Source of the DNA: Aquimarina sp. MAR_2010_214
GTDB lineage: Bacteria > Bacteroidota > Bacteroidia > Flavobacteriales > Flavobacteriaceae
NCBI RefSeq assembly: GCF_002846555.1
Contig: NZ_PJMS01000001.1
Location: 2,108,001-2,172,000 of the forward strand
Reading direction: 5' to 3'
DNA length: 64,000 bases
Below, one piece after another: positions 41,456-50,913 of this stretch (position 1 is its first letter; each line of letters begins with the position of its first letter). Under the pieces are notes generated by a model. It did no database searches. It was not told where the DNA came from and saw nothing but the letters and a program-made list of their open reading frames with translations. A program made the translations under genes and the position numbers.

Positions 41456-41929
41456 TTATAGAACACTGGGTAAAGCGTCGATTTTCCCATTAAAAGTATT
41501 CTTTCTTGAGATAATATACAATTCTTCTAGGTTATTATCTTTTTTAAATTGATTAATTAACTCGGGTAATTTCTTGTTAAGAAATGCTTTGAAAGACTCG
41601 GAGTTGTTACTTCTATTGGCGCTTTTACGTATAATTTTTAGGTAAGTTGCAGTCAAAATTTCTAAGTTACTTCTTTCTGAAAGAAATAATAAACGATCAT
41701 TATTTTGGTTAGCTTTTTGAATTTGATTCTTGAAATCAATTTTGTTTATGGCAATAAGATCGTTATTAAAATTGCTAAAGCTATTTGTATAGACTACTTC
41801 CTCTGCATTTTCGTTTAAATACACAGTCTCTAATTGATCTTCATAAATTATTTGAGCATTACTTATTGACAGAGATAGAAATAAAATGCTAAATATTGCT
41901 AGTTTGGTGGTAAGAATTGAAGTTTTCAT
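41456..41929 (-). CDS. Small exported protein of unknown function
   Basis: This 157-residue protein has a signal peptide (TKLAIFSILFLSLSISNAQ) and a helical, charged mature part (KIDFKNQIQKANQNND, ESFKAFLNKKLPELINQFKK). I recognise no domain. It lies directly downstream of the AraC regulator, with box C overlapping the regulator's stop codon, so it is probably the first gene of the regulated transcript that also includes doxX. Confidence 0.78.
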   Translation of the reverse strand: MKTSILTTKLAIFSILFLSLSISNAQIIYEDQLETVYLNENAEEVVYTNSFSNFNNDLIAINKIDFKNQIQKANQNNDRLLFLSERSNLEILTATYLKIIRKSANRSNNSESFKAFLNKKLPELINQFKKDNNLEELYIISRKNTFNGKIDALPSVL

Positions 41930-41984
41930 ATTTAATATGCTTTACCCGAAAAATACTTCGGTAATTGATTTTATTTTTATAGTA

Positions 41985-42003
41985 TAAAATTAGGGCAAAC
42001 ATA
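41985..42003 (-). promoter_or_regulatory. Candidate -7 elements for the small exported protein
   Basis: On the minus strand TATGTTTG (42003-41996) matches TAnnTTTG exactly. TAATTTTA (41992-41985) is weaker but lies at the same 37-base spacing from box C as seen at boxes A and B. The exact match is 11 bases, one helical turn, closer. Confidence 0.4.
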
Positions 42004-42011
42004 AATAACAT

Positions 42012-42049
42012 AACATATATCTTTTTCCTATATTCTTGTCAATATTTCC
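42012..42049 (-). promoter_or_regulatory. Operator-like box C (upstream of the small exported protein)
   Basis: On the minus strand this reads GGAAATATTGACAAGAATAT followed by AGGAAAAAGATATATGTT. It keeps GGAAA, TTGACAAG and GGAAAAA in the spacing of boxes A and B. Its distal half overlaps the last codons of the AraC gene. Confidence 0.48.
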
Positions 42050-42887
42050 TTTCAAGTTCTGGTTTCAATTGTTTTTTAAACTCTGAAGGAGAAAGAGATG
42101 TATGTCTTTTAAACATTCTACTAAGATGAGATGCATCTTCAAAACCGATTTCATAAGCAATCTCTTTAGCAGATTTGTCTGTATAGATAAGTAGGCGTTT
42201 GGCTTCTAAAATTATCCGATCATGAATAATTTGTAGGGGACTTTTTTCAAATTTAGCAAAATTATTTGATAACGTTTTAGGGGATTTAAATAGTTTTTGA
42301 GCATAAAACCCTACAGCATGTTCTTTTCTAAAATGAGTGTCTACCAAGATGTTGAAATTTCTAATCAAATCTACCTGATCTCCAAGGTTATTATAATTGC
42401 TTTGTTGTTTGATTAGGCGTGTGGTTGTTATTATAAATCTAGCCATTAGCATACGTAGCATTTCTGCCTGTATGGTATCTACAGTGTCTAACTCATCTAA
42501 AAAAACCTTATGTAATTGATCTAATTTATTTTGCTCTTTTACATCTAGTTTAACGATAGAAATGGTGGTATTTCCATAAAAAAGAACTCCAACACAACTT
42601 ACTTCTTTATCATGATCTTTGATACAATAAAACTCTCTGTTAAACTGATATACTAGTGCATTTACTCCATCAATAAATTTGAAATATTGATTTGGCGTTA
42701 GCACTACAATTTTATTTTTTTTGATTGTAGTAGAAACTCCATCAATCTCTATACTAATATCAGTGTCTCTAGCCCAGATAAAAGTAAATAATTCTATAAT
42801 TTTTGATGTTACATAAGACTGTAATAGTTCTTCGTCAGCAATTTTTAGTATAGCACCGGTCGAAAATTCTTTAAATTCTTTTATCAT
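42039..42887 (-). CDS. AraC-family transcriptional regulator
   Basis: This 282-residue protein has an N-terminal sensor region (1-170) without recognised motifs and a C-terminal double helix-turn-helix (about 185-280): GFYAQKLFKSPKTLSNNFAK and KEIAYEIGFEDASHLSRMFK, ending in the family signature TSLSPSEFKK. It heads a minus-strand run of small redox or envelope genes. Three operator-like boxes with two-turn half-site spacing follow in this run, making it the natural candidate regulator. Confidence 0.92.
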   Translation of the reverse strand: MIKEFKEFSTGAILKIADEELLQSYVTSKIIELFTFIWARDTDISIEIDGVSTTIKKNKIVVLTPNQYFKFIDGVNALVYQFNREFYCIKDHDKEVSCVGVLFYGNTTISIVKLDVKEQNKLDQLHKVFLDELDTVDTIQAEMLRMLMARFIITTTRLIKQQSNYNNLGDQVDLIRNFNILVDTHFRKEHAVGFYAQKLFKSPKTLSNNFAKFEKSPLQIIHDRIILEAKRLLIYTDKSAKEIAYEIGFEDASHLSRMFKRHTSLSPSEFKKQLKPELERKY

Positions 42888-43086
42888 ACATGATAGGTCG
42901 TTTTTTATACGGTTTTATTACAAATCAATGTAAAAGGATTTAAGTTTATTTTTTTGAGCTCACGGGCAAGCTCTTTGGGATATTGGATATGTGTAGAATA
43001 TGTTTCTCTCTAAACTGAGAGACTATATGGAAGTGATCGATATTCTTTTAAGAATATTGATAATGATGAACTATGGAGGCTAGTAT

Positions 43087-43344
43087 TCAGGCTAGTAATA
43101 ATCGAACGATTAATCCAATTGCACCTCGTTGTCCAATCATGTTTCTAAGCTCTTGTAAGCTTGATGATGTTATTTCTATTTTAGTAGCAAGTCCATTACT
43201 AGTACCTCCATCTACAAATGTTTGTAATGAAGAAGTTGTAACTCCAAGCTTATTTGCTATGCCAGACCTTACATTTCCTTCGGTAAGATCTCTAAGTGAG
43301 TTTATTGTTACACCACTTTTTCTAGCTATTCTATTTAAACTCAT
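43087..43344 (-). CDS. 85-residue protein of three exact 23-residue HTH-like repeats
   Basis: Starting at ATG 43344 (an upstream in-frame start at 43395 adds an unconserved leader), residues 6-28, 29-51 and 52-74 are three copies of one 23-residue unit: [IL]-A-x-K-x-[GE]-[VI]-T-x-x-S-L-[RQ]-x-[LF]-x-x-G, then G at position 23. The segments IARKSGVTINSLRDL, IANKLGVTTSSLQTF and LATKIEITSSSLQEL look like minimal helix-turn-helix units. A hydrophobic tail (GLIVRLLLA) ends the protein. I recognise no family. A DNA-binding or self-assembling role is possible but unproven. Confidence 0.6.
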   Translation of the reverse strand: MSLNRIARKSGVTINSLRDLTEGNVRSGIANKLGVTTSSLQTFVDGGTSNGLATKIEITSSSLQELRNMIGQRGAIGLIVRLLLA

Positions 43345-43576
43345 AGTTGTGCCTTTTAGAATTAATTCATAGTTAGTTATAGTAAGGATAAGCAATTATT
43401 GACTAGTAGACTGACGTATAATGAGATATATATGGAAGTATATTTTTCATTATTTTTTCTCTATTACTAATTTAAGGTAGATTTTTTTAGAATTCTTACG
43501 GGAAACCTCAACTTCTGAAAAAAGACAGAAAAAATAAGGTTTTTTGAATCAAATTATAAGTGTAAACAACTTTTGA
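43345..43576. other. Intergenic, nothing recognised
   Basis: This AT-rich stretch lies upstream of the three-repeat gene and the methyltransferase remnant. I see no ORF, hairpin with T tract or clear promoter here. Confidence 0.5.
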
Positions 43577-43747
43577 TTTGCACGAAACCTCTTACTTACA
43601 GAAGCTGGATTAACTATAGAATACTTAAATGAATATGACGGATCGCCTTATGAGGTTTTCCCTGGTTTTGTTGAGGGTGAAAGCAAGATGTTTGTTACAA
43701 AAGAGAAGTTATATCCACTAGTCTTTGCGATCAAAGCCCGACGATAG
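43577..43747 (+). pseudogene. C-terminal remnant of a SAM methyltransferase
   Basis: An open stretch without a start codon encodes about 56 residues ending in TAG 43747: LLLTEAGLTIEYLNEYDGSP, then YEVFPGFVE and a final KLYPLVFAIKARR. This is the typical end of class I SAM-dependent methyltransferases (L-x-x-A-G-F..., then LY-P-L-V-F-x-I-K-A). An in-frame TGA at 43574 closes it upstream, and no SAM-binding motif is left. It appears to be a truncated, dead gene. Confidence 0.6.
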
Positions 43748-43804
43748 GTGCTAATTACTTTTTTATCAAATTATTGAAAATAACTCTAACTGATTACGAT
43801 GTGC

Positions 43805-45169
43805 TTACCCGATAATTCGTTTTAACCATTTTAATTTTTTTGCACTATATGGAGCATATTTTAAATTAAGTTCTATCCAAAATGGTTTTTGCAGGATGCT
43901 CTTAAAGTGAGAAAAAGCATCAAACCCATATTTTCCGTGATAATTTCCGATACCACTATCACCAACACCTCCAAAAGGAAGAGATTGTTCTGTAAAATGC
44001 ATTACAGCGTCATTTACAGCACCACCTCCGAATGATATTTCGTTTAGAACTTTATTTTTTATAGCTTTATTTTTAGTAAAAACATAACAAGAAAGAGGCT
44101 TAGATAATGTTTTGATTTTTGTGATAGCTTCTTCGATAGAATCAAATGAAAGCACTGGCAAAATGGGACCAAAGATTTCTTCTTGCATTACTTTATCAGA
44201 AAATAATACATCTTTTAGGATAGTAGGAGGTATTACTCGCTCTTCGGGATTACCCAAGCCACCTACATATATTTTATCTGAATCTATCAAGTTATTGAGT
44301 CTATCAAAATTCTTGTCATTAATGATTTGCGTATAATTATGATGGTTTACATTGTAATCACTTTTTTTGATATGATCTTTCATTGCTAATAAAAACTGAT
44401 CACGTATAGAAGAATCTATTATAACATAATCTGGAGCGATACAAGTTTGACCAGCATTAAGAAATTTTGCCCAAACCAACCTTTTGGCAGTCATATTAAT
44501 ATCTACATCTTTTGTAATAATTGCAGGACTTTTTCCACCTAACTCTAGAGTAACCGGAGTAAGATGTTTTGCAGCTGCCTGGTAGATGATTTTTCCTACC
44601 GATACACTACCGGTAAAAAATATTTTGTCAAATTTAATTTTTAAAAGATCGGATGTTTCTTTTACTCCACCTTCAATAACTTTGAAAAAAGCAGGATCAA
44701 AGTTTTGATTGATCAGTGAAGCCATTGTTGCTGAGGTTTTTGAAGGAACCTCACTTGGTTTAAGAATAACAGTACATCCAGCTGCAATTGCCGCTATAGC
44801 CGGACAAAGTGATAATTGATATGGGTAATTCCAGGCTCCGATTACAAGAATACTCCCATAAGGTTCAGGAATAATATAACTTCTTCCAGGAAGGTTTGTT
44901 AATCCTGTGCGAACTTTTCTTTTCCTGTTCCATTTTTTAATTTTTACTAGGGCTAGGTCAATTTCATGATAAATTATGGATAACTCGGTAACGTAAGTTT
45001 CGAATTCTGATTTTTTAAAATCAGCATAGATAGAATTATAAAGTAGCTTCTCGTTTTTTTGTAATACGTTTTTTAGTTGCTTTAATTCTTTAATTCTAAA
45101 AGAGATGTCTCTTGTCGTATTCGTATTAAAAAATAGACGTTGTTGATCTATGACACCTTGATAATCCAT
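43805..45169 (-). CDS. Aldehyde dehydrogenase (class 3-like, fatty aldehyde type)
   Basis: This 454-residue member of the short ALDH class has general-base Glu in PVTLELGGKSPAII, nucleophile Cys in LNAGQTCIAPDYV and cofactor-binding FFTGSVSVGKII. The C-terminal QSLPFGGVGDSGIGNYHGKYGFDAF is split here into LPFGGVGDSGIGNYHGKYGF, typical of ALDH3/AlkH enzymes. Such enzymes oxidise medium- or long-chain aldehydes and are often membrane-associated. It is 51 bp downstream of the sterol desaturase-type gene, so lipid metabolism is plausible. Confidence 0.9.
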   Translation of the reverse strand: MDYQGVIDQQRLFFNTNTTRDISFRIKELKQLKNVLQKNEKLLYNSIYADFKKSEFETYVTELSIIYHEIDLALVKIKKWNRKRKVRTGLTNLPGRSYIIPEPYGSILVIGAWNYPYQLSLCPAIAAIAAGCTVILKPSEVPSKTSATMASLINQNFDPAFFKVIEGGVKETSDLLKIKFDKIFFTGSVSVGKIIYQAAAKHLTPVTLELGGKSPAIITKDVDINMTAKRLVWAKFLNAGQTCIAPDYVIIDSSIRDQFLLAMKDHIKKSDYNVNHHNYTQIINDKNFDRLNNLIDSDKIYVGGLGNPEERVIPPTILKDVLFSDKVMQEEIFGPILPVLSFDSIEEAITKIKTLSKPLSCYVFTKNKAIKNKVLNEISFGGGAVNDAVMHFTEQSLPFGGVGDSGIGNYHGKYGFDAFSHFKSILQKPFWIELNLKYAPYSAKKLKWLKRIIG

Positions 45170-45220
45170 AATGATACATATTCTTAAGAATCTTAAAAAT
45201 AAGGATTTTTGTTAAGCTTT

Positions 45221-46141
45221 TTACTTTTCAAGCTTAAGTTCTCGTTGCATCTGTTTTACGGTCAAAGTACTACCGTCATGACTCCATCCTGGTGGGCCAA
45301 AAATATACATGAATTTATGATACCAGTTTTTTGATTTTTTGGTGTCATTCCATATATCCTTATATTCATGAGTTAGGATTATCCAGGGATTGTATGAATT
45401 TGGTGCATGTGTAACACCATATTGTATTTCTATATCCTCGTCTAGTTCTTTCCAGGTACCAAATATTTTATCAAAAATATTGAGAAATCCTCCATGATTT
45501 TTATCCATGTACTCTATATTTTTGGCATGATGCACCTGATGCATGGTGTGCGTATTGAATAATTTTTCAATTATTCCCATTTTAGGAATGTATACAGAAT
45601 GAAGTTGAAATTGCCATAGCGCTTCAATACCCAGGCAAACTATTACCATCCCAGGAGGGAATCCTATTGCTGGTAACCACATATAAAATAATGGTTTGTA
45701 AAGAAGAGTAAACCATCCATTTCTTACTGCAGTACCCAAATTAAAATTATCCGAAGAATGGTGTACAATGTGCGCGGCCCATAAAGCTCTTACCATATGA
45801 TTCTGTCTATGAAACCAGTAATAGGTATAGTCATCTGCGAGTTGACATAAAAGCCAAACATACCATGCGAATCCAAAAGATTTCCAACCCATTATATTAG
45901 TTCGAACCCCATCAACTTCAGGATTAAAAAGCTCATATACAAAATGAAATAGTACAATAGAAAAAACAGTCTTGATTAATGGTCCTAAGATTGCTGATCC
46001 TACCCCCATGGTTAAACTGGCAGTTAAGTCTTTCCAATTATATAGATCTTTTTGATCATGAGTTTTGCTATAGGTAAGCTCTAATAAAATTAGTGCCAAA
46101 AAAAGGGGCACTCCATAGGTCAAGGGTTTAATAAATTCCAT
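45221..46141 (-). CDS. Sterol desaturase / fatty acid hydroxylase family membrane protein
   Basis: This 306-residue multi-span protein has the di-iron histidine clusters YWFHRQNHMV, AHIVHHSSDNFN and TMHQVHHAKN. The family inserts oxygen into, or desaturates, sterols, carotenoids or fatty acids at the membrane, and the substrate here is unknown. Together with the adjacent aldehyde dehydrogenase it may act on a lipid. Confidence 0.9.
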   Translation of the reverse strand: MEFIKPLTYGVPLFLALILLELTYSKTHDQKDLYNWKDLTASLTMGVGSAILGPLIKTVFSIVLFHFVYELFNPEVDGVRTNIMGWKSFGFAWYVWLLCQLADDYTYYWFHRQNHMVRALWAAHIVHHSSDNFNLGTAVRNGWFTLLYKPLFYMWLPAIGFPPGMVIVCLGIEALWQFQLHSVYIPKMGIIEKLFNTHTMHQVHHAKNIEYMDKNHGGFLNIFDKIFGTWKELDEDIEIQYGVTHAPNSYNPWIILTHEYKDIWNDTKKSKNWYHKFMYIFGPPGWSHDGSTLTVKQMQRELKLEK

Positions 46142-46261
46142 TTTTCTTTTTCTATTTTATTCCATCGGGGCGGAATATAGGGAGAATTTTTAGGATATCA
46201 TTAACAAAACTGAAGTATTCGATTATGAACCTTATTTTAGTATTAATTGTATAAATAAATA

Positions 46262-46304
46262 GTTTGAAAAGTGAATTAGAAACATGTTCATTTACTTTTC
46301 AAAC
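46262..46304 (-). terminator. Hairpin after the coiled-coil lipoprotein gene
   Basis: GTTTGAAAAGT-G-AAT (46262-46276) pairs with ATT-T-ACTTTTCAAAC (46290-46304) with one mismatch. It lies just downstream of the minus-strand gene ending at 46326. The T tract is weak. Confidence 0.55.
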
Positions 46305-46325
46305 CATTTATTAGGTAATCTTGTT

Positions 46326-47147
46326 TTACTTAAGATCTCTAAGTACATTAAAAGCTCTCAAGGTATTTTTCATAGCTTTCTTTTCTGATTTACTTACGAT
46401 TCTTGAATCAACATTTTCCTTCCCAAAAAATGTTATTTTAACTTTTTTTCCAGAAGCAATCGCTTTTATCATAGGCATTTCGAGTTGTTTCACTACCCGA
46501 TCAATCCATTCTCTTTTCCCCCCAGATTCTTCTTTCGAATTAAATTCTCCTGGTGTGTCTTCTTCTACATGATAGATTTTTCCATCCACATCTATTTCGA
46601 TTCTCTGTATAAATAACCAATCTTTTTTGGTAAAATAGTTAATAGAAAACCCTAACCATGGCTTACGGCTATCTTTCTTACCAACGTAGATTTGAAAATA
46701 ACTTTTAGTATTTACTTGGATAGAGGATTTATCTGAATACCAGGTTACTTCATTAACAGCATCATACTTCTTCCTCATTTTTGCAATTGCCTTTTTATAA
46801 TCCTCCGGATTACTTTCTTCTGTTAACTTATCTTTATTTAGTGCTTTTTGAGCTTGAAGAATCTCTTTCTTGACCTTTTTTAATAAGCTTTTTCCTTTCT
46901 TAGTTTCACTAGAACTAGGGTATTTGTCAACTAGAACCTCAAGTCGTTCTTTACTCTTGACATATTCTAAAGCGTCATAGTATTCATGAGCTTGTTCAAG
47001 AATTTGATTAGGAGTTAGCTGGCATTCTGCAATTTCTTTTTTTAATTTATCATTTTCCTCCTTTAATTTATCAAAATCAGCCTGAGGAATACCACAGCTA
47101 ACTAGAATTAAAGTCATTAAAATATTAAAAAGGATAATTCTTCTCAT
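46326..47147 (-). CDS. Coiled-coil lipoprotein of unknown function
   Basis: This 273-residue protein has a lipoprotein signal (ILFNILMTLILVSCG, lipid Cys18). A coiled coil (DFDKLKEENDKLKKEIAEC) and a helical, TPR-like segment (ILEQAHEYYDALEYVKSKER) follow. The C-terminal domain of about 150 residues (VNEVTWYSDKSSIQVNTKSY, GFSINYFTKKDWLFIQRIEI) is beta-rich. I do not recognise a named family. It is probably anchored to an envelope membrane. Confidence 0.75.
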   Translation of the reverse strand: MRRIILFNILMTLILVSCGIPQADFDKLKEENDKLKKEIAECQLTPNQILEQAHEYYDALEYVKSKERLEVLVDKYPSSSETKKGKSLLKKVKKEILQAQKALNKDKLTEESNPEDYKKAIAKMRKKYDAVNEVTWYSDKSSIQVNTKSYFQIYVGKKDSRKPWLGFSINYFTKKDWLFIQRIEIDVDGKIYHVEEDTPGEFNSKEESGGKREWIDRVVKQLEMPMIKAIASGKKVKITFFGKENVDSRIVSKSEKKAMKNTLRAFNVLRDLK

Positions 47148-47347
47148 TACTAAACTTTTTGAGATTATGGTTACTAATTGTTTAAAACAAAAATATAATT
47201 ATATTAAATGTGTTAAAAAACAATAAAAAAGTTGGTTTTCAGCCCTAATATAATGAAAATCCTTTAAAATACGTGGTTTATCCCTAAATCTTAGAGGTTA
47301 GGTAGGAATATACTTACTTTTTGATTCAGTATTAGATATGCGTAGGG

Positions 47348-47773
47348 CTATTTTGAAAAAATTTGAGATGTATCTTTAAATGACTTAAACTCTAAAGCAT
47401 TACCGCAAGGGTCATAAAAGAACATAGTAGCTTGTTCCCCAACTTCTCCTTTAAACCTAATATAAGGCTCAATAACGAATTGAATATTTTTATCAGATAG
47501 TTTTTTTGCAAGGTCTTGCCATACACCCCATTCCAGAATAATTCCAAAATGAGGAACAGGAACATCTTTACCATCTACTAAATTATTATGATTATCTCCT
47601 AAGTCTGTTTTTGGTTTGTAATGGATTACTAATTGATGACCAAAGAAATTAAAATCAACCCATTGATCACTACTTCGACCTTCTTCAAGATCTAAAATAT
47701 TTTTATAAAAATTTCTGGCATTTTCTAAGTTATGGACAGGAATTGCCAGGTGGAAAGGAGATAAAATATTCAT
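47348..47773 (-). CDS. VOC (glyoxalase/dioxygenase-like) protein
   Basis: This 141-residue VOC-fold protein has [48 protein letters not shown] and a C-terminal [17 protein letters not shown]. Metal ligands are plausibly the His near residue 8, His in VPHFGII and Glu in LEFK. It resembles dioxygenase-like VOC proteins of about 140 residues. The substrate is unknown. It is 22 bp downstream of the DUF4440-containing gene and probably co-transcribed. Confidence 0.85.
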   Translation of the reverse strand: MNILSPFHLAIPVHNLENARNFYKNILDLEEGRSSDQWVDFNFFGHQLVIHYKPKTDLGDNHNNLVDGKDVPVPHFGIILEWGVWQDLAKKLSDKNIQFVIEPYIRFKGEVGEQATMFFYDPCGNALEFKSFKDTSQIFSK

Positions 47774-47795
47774 TTTCTAATGAAATTTATTAGGA

Positions 47796-48752
47796 TTATT
47801 TTTTTATTCTATTCCAGATATCCAGATACATTTTCCATTGATCGTCAACTTTTTTCCAGATAACCACATATTTTCCTTCATATGTTATTTCTGTTCCATC
47901 ATCATTTTTGTTTTTTCCTTTATATATTCCATAATCATGAGCAGTATCACCTAGAATTACGATTTCTTCAGGAATAATTTCATGTTCAATAGGAGTATAA
48001 CCGCTAGATCCCGACCATCTTTTTTTAATAGCTTCATATCCTTTAATGATTGGTGCATTGGTTGGAAATATCTTTGCATTATCAGTATATGCTTTCGCAA
48101 TAGCTTCATAATCTTGCCTTAGGTAAGCATCAGAAAAAGCTTTTGCCTCAGCTCTTATTAGTTCTTCATCAAAGAGTTGTTCTGTGTTTTCTTGTCTAAC
48201 GCATTCGATTTTCCAGGTCGGAAAAGAAATGGTCTCATTTGTATCTACCCACTCGCCGAGCCATTTAAATCCATTGTCATTAATATCATAAAAATTAAGT
48301 TTAGAAAAACCGTCTGTGCCATTAGGTGCTTTTTGTTTACGATATAAAATAATTTTCCCTTCTTTTTTACTCCCTTTCCAGGAAGAAAGTACAGGAGTCG
48401 CTCTTATTGATGAATAATAATGCACATACCATTGGCTACTATCTGCATCAAATTGTCTTATGCTACCAGAGTGTCGGCCATCTGCTTTTAATGTTTGATC
48501 TTGAATAGCCATTCCGTTCATAATATACTTAAATTCCCAGGTCATTTTATTCGGTTCTCCCCAGGTACGATCCTGATTTCTGGTTTGTGAGATACAATTA
48601 CATTTTCCTATAAGAGGTGCAAAATCCAGAATTTCTTTTGGTGCTTTGGGATTTGGTTGCCCAAAAGGATGTGCTTCTGAAGGTTCATATTCTGACTGGC
48701 TCCAGATTATAGTACTTACCAAAAAAAATAAAGAAAACAATATTCTGATCAT
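47796..48752 (-). CDS. Exported protein with C-terminal SnoaL/DUF4440-like domain
   Basis: This 318-residue protein has a signal peptide (RILFSLFFLVSTIIWS). An N-terminal beta-rich domain (about 30-180; KEILDFAPLIGKCNCISQTR, QWYVHYYSSIRATPVLSSW) resembles DUF1579-like domains. An NTF2-like domain follows (about 195-318; AKAFSDAYLRQDYEAIAKAY, NAKIFPTNAPIIKGYEAIKK, GKYVVIWKKVDDQWKMYLDI). NTF2-like folds of this type are often binding or degradative modules. No catalytic assignment is possible. Confidence 0.8.
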   Translation of the reverse strand: MIRILFSLFFLVSTIIWSQSEYEPSEAHPFGQPNPKAPKEILDFAPLIGKCNCISQTRNQDRTWGEPNKMTWEFKYIMNGMAIQDQTLKADGRHSGSIRQFDADSSQWYVHYYSSIRATPVLSSWKGSKKEGKIILYRKQKAPNGTDGFSKLNFYDINDNGFKWLGEWVDTNETISFPTWKIECVRQENTEQLFDEELIRAEAKAFSDAYLRQDYEAIAKAYTDNAKIFPTNAPIIKGYEAIKKRWSGSSGYTPIEHEIIPEEIVILGDTAHDYGIYKGKNKNDDGTEITYEGKYVVIWKKVDDQWKMYLDIWNRIKK

Positions 48753-48850
48753 GGAATTGAGAATTGATTAGTAATACAATTTAGGTATTTTAAAAAAGAG
48801 AAAAACTTGATAAAGAGCAAATTATGATATAATTAACAACGAAAAAAGGG

Positions 48851-49720
48851 TTAGTTTCTTCGATCTCTCCGTTTTTTATCTCTTGACCCACGAGAACTTC
48901 TTTTGTCAGAATTTCTTTTTTTATCGTTTTTTGAGGTAAGTCGTTTTGAGTTATTAGTGTTTTTTTTAGATCTGGTATCTTCTAATACAGAAGCCTCTTC
49001 TGTTTTACTAGAATCCCCAACATCAGCATTAAGAACTCCTAATTCTTTTTCGGTTAAATACCTCCATTCCCCAACAGGAATATCAAGAGGTACGTTCATG
49101 ATTCTAATTCGTTTTAGTTTTATCACTTCATATCCAAGGTATTCGCACATTCTACGAATTTGACGATTAAGCCCCTGGGTCAACACGATTTTAAAATCAT
49201 ACTTGCTAATTTGTTCTACTTCGCATTTACGGGTTATGGTATCGAGAATCGGAACTCCATTACTCATTCGCTTTATAAATAATGGGCTAATCAATTTATT
49301 TACTGTTACGACATATTCTTTTTCATGATTATTTCTTGCTCTAAGAATTTTATTAACGATATCACCATCACTAGTTAAAAAAATAAGTCCTTCACTAGGT
49401 TTGTCTAATCGACCAATAGGAAAAATACGTTTAGGATAATTAATGTAATCTACAATATTGTCCTTTTCGTTTTGCGCTGTTGTGCAAACTATACCAACAG
49501 GTTTATTAAAAGCGAGATATACGTGTTTTTCTTCAGGCTTGTTTATTAATTCACCATCTACCCGAACAATATCATTGGGAGTAACTTTGGTTCCCATTTC
49601 TGGCACTTTACCATTAATGGTTACGCGTCCTTGGTCGATTAATTTATCTGCTTCGCGACGTGAGCAATAGCCAACTTCGCTTAGATATTTATTAAGTCTG
49701 GTGAAAGTTTTTTCAAGCAT
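48851..49720 (-). CDS. rluF: 23S rRNA pseudouridine synthase, RluF-like
   Basis: This 289-residue enzyme has an N-terminal S4 RNA-binding domain ([20 protein letters not shown]) and a RluB/E/F-type catalytic domain with the nucleophile Asp in [38 protein letters not shown] is the family C-terminal motif. It isomerises a 23S rRNA uridine; position 2604 is the RluF target by homology. The C-terminal 60 residues are a low-complexity basic tail ([20 protein letters not shown]) common in Bacteroidota homologues. Confidence 0.92.
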   Translation of the reverse strand: MLEKTFTRLNKYLSEVGYCSRREADKLIDQGRVTINGKVPEMGTKVTPNDIVRVDGELINKPEEKHVYLAFNKPVGIVCTTAQNEKDNIVDYINYPKRIFPIGRLDKPSEGLIFLTSDGDIVNKILRARNNHEKEYVVTVNKLISPLFIKRMSNGVPILDTITRKCEVEQISKYDFKIVLTQGLNRQIRRMCEYLGYEVIKLKRIRIMNVPLDIPVGEWRYLTEKELGVLNADVGDSSKTEEASVLEDTRSKKNTNNSKRLTSKNDKKRNSDKRSSRGSRDKKRRDRRN

Positions 49721-49772
49721 ACAATAAAAATAGTATACAAAGATAGTGGTTATAACAAAATGATAAATGGTA

Positions 49773-50786
49773 TTAGTTCAATTTTAATTCTTTAATATCA
49801 ATGTTTCCATCTGGTGAGATTAAGAAATATTTTGGGTTTGTAACTTCTTTTTCAATTGGTTTTTGCTCTTTTGGTATAGGTGTATACTGTAGTTTTATTT
49901 CCATACCTATTTGTACAACGGGCTCAACTATTGAAGTATTTATAACCATATCATAATCTTTATAAGAGATAGGGTCATAATAATAAGTGGTTTGTTTTTT
50001 TGCGGCTACAATCCCTTGCTTCTTATTAAATGTCTCTAAAGAAGTACTATGAAAAGCCTGGTAGTTTTTATAAAATTCTTTTGGAAAATGACAATATTTA
50101 GTGTCTGCCATTGTTGGGTGATATGACGTTAAATCAAAACCCAAATCGGTATAGAATTGTTGTTTTTCTTTAAGAGTTTTCAATATTTCTGTACGTAGTT
50201 GCTTGTATACAGCTTGTATATCGTTTATAAAATAATCTACTTTGACAAGATTATAAATTTCGTTATTTGCACAGGTAGCAAGTATTTTTTCAAATTGATT
50301 TACATTAGTGAATTTTACATGGATATTTTGTTGTAATTCAAAACCTTTGGGAACTTCATTGTATTTTTTACTGAACAACTTTTTTTCTACTACGGTTTCA
50401 TATACAGGAACAAATGAAATGACATCGATAATAACATCTCCTTCTAAAATACCTTTGGCGCACAATTCATCTTTTACTTTTGCTACTCTCTCTTTCATTA
50501 GTGTATTGGTTTCTTGAGATGTTTTTCCGATTTGAACGATATTAAAAATTGCGGTATACGAATCGGCAACAATATTATTTAACACTTTAGCATCTATTGT
50601 TATTACTGGATTGGGTATTAAATCCTTTTGCCTGAATTGTTGTATTTGATTTCCATAAATATCAGCATTCGCTAATTCTGAGGTAGAAATTATATTTTGC
50701 CTGGAAATAATTGTTGCGTTTCCTCTAATTTGAGCAAAAGCGAAAGAACTAGAGAATACTAAGAAGATGTAAATTAAATTTTTCAT
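49773..50786 (-). CDS. SIMPL-domain (DUF541) exported protein
   Basis: This 337-residue protein has a signal peptide ([18 protein letters not shown]). The central region shows the SIMPL pattern: [65 protein letters not shown] proteins (BP26-like) form periplasmic oligomers of uncertain function. It lies just downstream of a block of lipid/cupin genes. Confidence 0.75.
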   Translation of the reverse strand: MKNLIYIFLVFSSSFAFAQIRGNATIISRQNIISTSELANADIYGNQIQQFRQKDLIPNPVITIDAKVLNNIVADSYTAIFNIVQIGKTSQETNTLMKERVAKVKDELCAKGILEGDVIIDVISFVPVYETVVEKKLFSKKYNEVPKGFELQQNIHVKFTNVNQFEKILATCANNEIYNLVKVDYFINDIQAVYKQLRTEILKTLKEKQQFYTDLGFDLTSYHPTMADTKYCHFPKEFYKNYQAFHSTSLETFNKKQGIVAAKKQTTYYYDPISYKDYDMVINTSIVEPVVQIGMEIKLQYTPIPKEQKPIEKEVTNPKYFLISPDGNIDIKELKLN

Positions 50787-50913
50787 GATTTAGATTTATC
50801 GTAAATCTATGTTGAAGGTGGGTTTTAGGAAAACAATAATGAGTAAACGGCCCTTTTAAATGAGGGAAGTGCTTTTTTTCAAGGAAAGACGCTATTTAGG
50901 GTTTGTTTAAAGC

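Noticed and set aside
42880..42915. Possible fourth operator box just upstream of the AraC start (AAAAACGACCTAT on the minus strand).
   Set aside because: Only part of one half-site matches and the GACAAG element is absent, so it is too weak to claim autoregulation.
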